A DNA stretch of 17,709 nt, taken from the NCBI GenBank assembly GCA_947450745.1, contig CANFYD010000017.1, positions 1 through 17,709 on the forward strand, read 5' to 3'. The position numbers and the translations under genes are program-made. Origin of the DNA: Burkholderiales bacterium (GTDB lineage: Bacteria > Pseudomonadota > Gammaproteobacteria > Burkholderiales > Burkholderiaceae_C). This document shows positions 15,980-17,709 of this stretch, one piece after another; position 1 is the stretch's first letter; every line of letters begins with the position of its first letter. Below the pieces are notes generated by a model. The model ran no database searches. It saw only the letters and a program-made list of their open reading frames with translations, and was not told the origin of the DNA.

Positions 15980-16000
15980 CCGCTGGCGCAACGCCAGCGG
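15980..16000 (+). other. Perfect 9-bp stem-loop between nagA and the NagZ-like gene
   Basis: CCGCTGGCG (15980-15988) and CGCCAGCGG (15992-16000) form a perfect stem with a CAA loop. There is no T run after it, so it is not a canonical intrinsic terminator. A second small stem GGCCG/CGGCC follows at 16022-16035. These may stabilise nagA mRNA or attenuate the downstream gene. Confidence 0.6.
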
Positions 16001-16064
16001 CCGTAATCCCGACCGACTGATGGCCGCCTCCGGCCGAAGTCACCCCAACGAACTGAGGCACGCC

Positions 16065-16988
16065 ATGACTGAATTTCATCCCGGCCAATTATTGATGGTC
16101 GATATCCAGGGCCAGCAACTGGACAAGGCGACCGCCGAGTTTTTGCGCAAAAACCAGATTCGCGCGGTCTGCCTGCTCGACAGAAATCTGGGCAATGAAG
16201 TTGAAATTCAGCAGTTGACGCACCAACTGCGCGAACTGATGGGTGCCGGCGCTTTGATCGGCATCGAGCCGTCCGAGGGCTTGACGGCGCTGGGCGGCAG
16301 CGATGGGGATGGCGAAGCTGCGGGCGAAATCGCCGGCGCACAGGCGGCCCGCTTGCTGCGTAACCTGGGCTTCAATTGGAATTTTGCGCCAGCGCTGGGT
16401 GCCGCCATCGACCCAGCCCGGCCGGTCGATCCGGCCTATCTGGCGGCCTGGATGCGCGGCTCGCTGCGCGAGGGTGTGGCCTGCTGCTTCACACAATTCC
16501 CCAGCCCGGTCGATGCGGTGGTTGAGCCGGCGCCTAGCTTGGCCAGCGTGGATAAATCACGGGCCGGGCTGGATGGGCTGGAGCTGCAGCCGTTTCATGC
16601 TGTGAAGGACTTCGCGCCCGTGCTGATGTTGCCCCACGTCGTCTACCCGCAAATCGACCCGGATCATCCGGCCACGCTGTCGCCCAAGGTGCTCGGCGAG
16701 ATCGTGCGGCGCGACTGGGCCTATGACGGCGTGGTGATCAGCGACTCTTTGGCAGACCCTGCCATTCAGCAGCGCTACGGTTATGGCCGGGCGGCGGTGC
16801 TGGCGGTTCAGGCCGGTGCCGACCTCGTGCTGGTGCCGGGCAGCCAAGCCGAGCAACGCCAAGCGCTGGAAGCGCTGAAAGCAGCATTCCGGCGCGGCGA
16901 GCTGTTGGTGTGGCAGGGCGAGCGGGCACGGGCGAGGCTGGATGCTTTGGCGAGCGCGTATTCGAGCGGTGTTGCGGACGGGGCTTGA
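16065..16988 (+). CDS. Divergent NagZ-like GH3 protein, probably catalytically altered
   Basis: The fold is that of the GH3 beta-N-acetylhexosaminidase NagZ, which removes GlcNAc from muropeptides or chito-oligosaccharides. The protein has 307 residues, shorter than the usual 330-350. Family-like stretches are FLRKNQIRAVCLLDRNLGN, LGFNWNFAPALG, VLMLPHVVYPQIDP and WAYDGVVISDSLAD; Asp227 matches the GH3 nucleophile. Other motifs are lost: the VDQEGGRVQR site is IEPSEG, the ERSY-like site is IDPARP, and KHFPGHG is TQFPSPVDA. The loop with the Asp-His acid/base pair reads EPAPSLASVD without His. It has no signal peptide, so it is cytoplasmic. GAGG before ATG 16065 supports this start over an in-frame TTG/ATG-type extension to 16020. 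The role is unknown; it could be a pseudoenzyme, regulator or altered glycosidase. Confidence 0.75.
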   Translation: MTEFHPGQLLMVDIQGQQLDKATAEFLRKNQIRAVCLLDRNLGNEVEIQQLTHQLRELMGAGALIGIEPSEGLTALGGSDGDGEAAGEIAGAQAARLLRNLGFNWNFAPALGAAIDPARPVDPAYLAAWMRGSLREGVACCFTQFPSPVDAVVEPAPSLASVDKSRAGLDGLELQPFHAVKDFAPVLMLPHVVYPQIDPDHPATLSPKVLGEIVRRDWAYDGVVISDSLADPAIQQRYGYGRAAVLAVQAGADLVLVPGSQAEQRQALEALKAAFRRGELLVWQGERARARLDALASAYSSGVADGA

Positions 16989-17017
16989 GTAGCTTGAAAA
17001 CTTTTTCGCAATAATGT

Positions 17018-17046
17018 TTGCCACGGCACAATTCCTCCGCTAGAAT
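17018..17046 (+). promoter_or_regulatory. Sigma70-type promoter for the tRNA-tuf operon
   Basis: TTGCCA (17018-17023), a 17-nt spacer and TAGAAT (17041-17046) form a near-consensus promoter ending 14 nt before tRNA-Tyr. An A/T-rich stretch lies just upstream (16995-17019). The discriminator is GC-rich (TGTGGGC), as in promoters under stringent control. A perfect 8-bp inverted repeat, CACAATTC (17027-17034) and GAATTGTG (17043-17050), brackets the -10 element. Confidence 0.85.
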
Positions 17047-17060
17047 TGTGGGCTTGCCTT

Positions 17061-17146
17061 GGAGGGGTGGCCGAGTGGTTAAAGGCAGCAGACTGTAAAT
17101 CTGCCCGCTAACGCGTACGCTGGTTCGAATCCAGCCTCCTCCACCA
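17061..17146 (+). tRNA. tRNA-Tyr(GTA)
   Basis: An 86-nt class II tRNA with encoded CCA. The acceptor arm GGAGGGG pairs with CTCCTCC (one G-T pair), the discriminator is A, and the T arm GCTGG-TTCGAAT-CCAGC is perfect. The anticodon loop CTGTAAA has GTA at 17095-17097, and a long variable arm (about 17103-17118) is present as expected for bacterial tRNA-Tyr. It is the first gene of the tRNA-tuf operon. Confidence 0.97.
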
Positions 17147-17167
17147 AGGCAAACTTATTATTTGATT

Positions 17168-17194
17168 CGAGATGTCGGGTGATCCGGCATCTCG
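17168..17194 (+). other. Spacer stem-loop between tRNA-Tyr and tRNA-Gly
   Basis: CGAGATGTCGG (17168-17178) pairs with CCGGCATCTCG (17184-17194) over 11 positions with one G-U pair and a 5-nt loop. Only a short ATTTC follows, so it is a poor terminator. In a polycistronic tRNA transcript such a stem could guide RNase processing or partly attenuate readthrough. Confidence 0.6.
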
Positions 17195-17257
17195 ATTTCA
17201 AAAAGTGAGTGAAAAAGTAAGTGACTGTTTAGGTGAGCCAGAAAGCAGATCTCCCGG

Positions 17258-17331
17258 GCGGGAGTAGTTCAATGGTAGAACTTTAGCCTTCCAAGCTAAT
17301 AGCACGGGTTCGATTCCCGTCTCCCGCTCCA
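17258..17331 (+). tRNA. tRNA-Gly(TCC)
   Basis: A 74-nt tRNA with encoded CCA. The acceptor GCGGGAG pairs perfectly with CTCCCGC, the discriminator is T, and the T arm is ACGGG-TTCGATT-CCCGT. The anticodon stem TTAGC/GCTAA encloses loop CTTCCAA with TCC at 17290-17292. It is the second tRNA of the tRNA-tuf operon, 111 bp after tRNA-Tyr. Confidence 0.97.
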
Positions 17332-17433
17332 GTGTTGTGCGGTGGTTCAGGGCAGTTCAAAGAAGTTTGCGTCGATACTGGTTTGTTGGTTCACTGTTCG
17401 GGTTGCCGAATTTGCCGCCAAACCCGTGCCGAT

Positions 17434-17508
<75 letters not shown>

Positions 17509-17563
17509 CAGTTTCCGAGATACCTTCTTCTAGTCTGATCGACCCCTTTTCAGGAGCGCAGAA

Positions 17564-17709
17564 ATGGCAAAAAGCAAGTTTGAACGCACTAAGCCCCACG
17601 TCAATGTGGGCACGATCGGTCACGTTGATCATGGCAAGACCACGCTGACGGCTGCTATTGCAACCGTGCTGGCTGCCAAGTTCGGTGGCGAGGCCAAGGC
17701 CTACGACCA
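17564..17709 (+). CDS. tuf: Elongation factor Tu, 3'-truncated by window edge
   Basis: GTPase that delivers aminoacyl-tRNA to the ribosome. Only the first 48 codons are visible. The N-terminus MAKSKFERTKPHVNVGTIG and the P-loop GHVDHGKTT (residues 19-27) identify it unambiguously. The segment AAIATVLAAKFGG is the Burkholderiales form of EF-Tu. AGGAG at 17552-17556, 7 nt before the ATG, is a strong ribosome binding site. The tRNA-Tyr, tRNA-Gly, tRNA-Thr, tuf order is a classic translation operon, usually continuing with tRNA-Trp, secE and nusG, which would lie beyond the window. Confidence 0.98.
   Translation, partial: MAKSKFERTKPHVNVGTIGHVDHGKTTLTAAIATVLAAKFGGEAKAYD

Noticed and set aside
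15980..16000. Stem-loop after nagA as an intrinsic terminator
   Set aside because: The stem is strong but CCGTAATCCC follows, with no T run.

Overview
The window is GC-rich, densely coded and entirely plus-strand. It looks like a betaproteobacterial chromosome, most likely Burkholderiales. The evidence is the gph-trpE...trpG...trpD-trpC-ung order, the tRNA-Tyr/Gly/Thr-tuf cluster, and an EF-Tu N-terminus of the Burkholderiales type. A species cannot be named from the sequence alone.

Layout. (1) 2-2124: the 3' part of gph (phosphoglycolate phosphatase) and complete trpE. (2) 2125-2485: a 361-bp gene-free stretch with a REP-like inverted repeat, a 68-bp direct repeat in two copies and an imperfect hairpin. 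(3) 2486-9285: four overlapping genes, jetA-jetB-jetC-jetD, forming a complete Wadjet (MukBEF/SMC-like) anti-plasmid defence operon. It sits inside the tryptophan operon, between the two anthranilate synthase subunit genes. (4) 9286-13060: a 225-bp gap with three perfect-core hairpins, then trpG, a low-specificity L-threonine aldolase gene, trpD and trpC. (5) 13095-16988: ung, a BadF-type amino-sugar kinase, nagA, and a short NagZ-like GH3 protein that keeps the nucleophile Asp but has lost most family active-site motifs. (6) 16989-17709: a strong sigma70-type promoter, tRNA-Tyr(GTA), tRNA-Gly(TCC), tRNA-Thr(GGT) and the start of tuf.

How the genes work together. TrpE and TrpG make anthranilate from chorismate and glutamine; TrpD and TrpC carry it to indole-3-glycerol phosphate; trpF, trpB and trpA are not in the window. 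JetABC would form a loop-extruding SMC complex and JetD the Toprim nuclease that cuts small circular DNA. The kinase and NagA would turn GlcNAc into GlcN-6-P, as in chitin or peptidoglycan amino-sugar recycling.

The most interesting points are the Wadjet operon splitting trpE from trpG, the duplicated leader that carries a second jetA-like start codon, and the catalytically degenerate NagZ-like protein beside nagA. Wadjet itself is a known system; I found no wholly undescribed multi-gene system.
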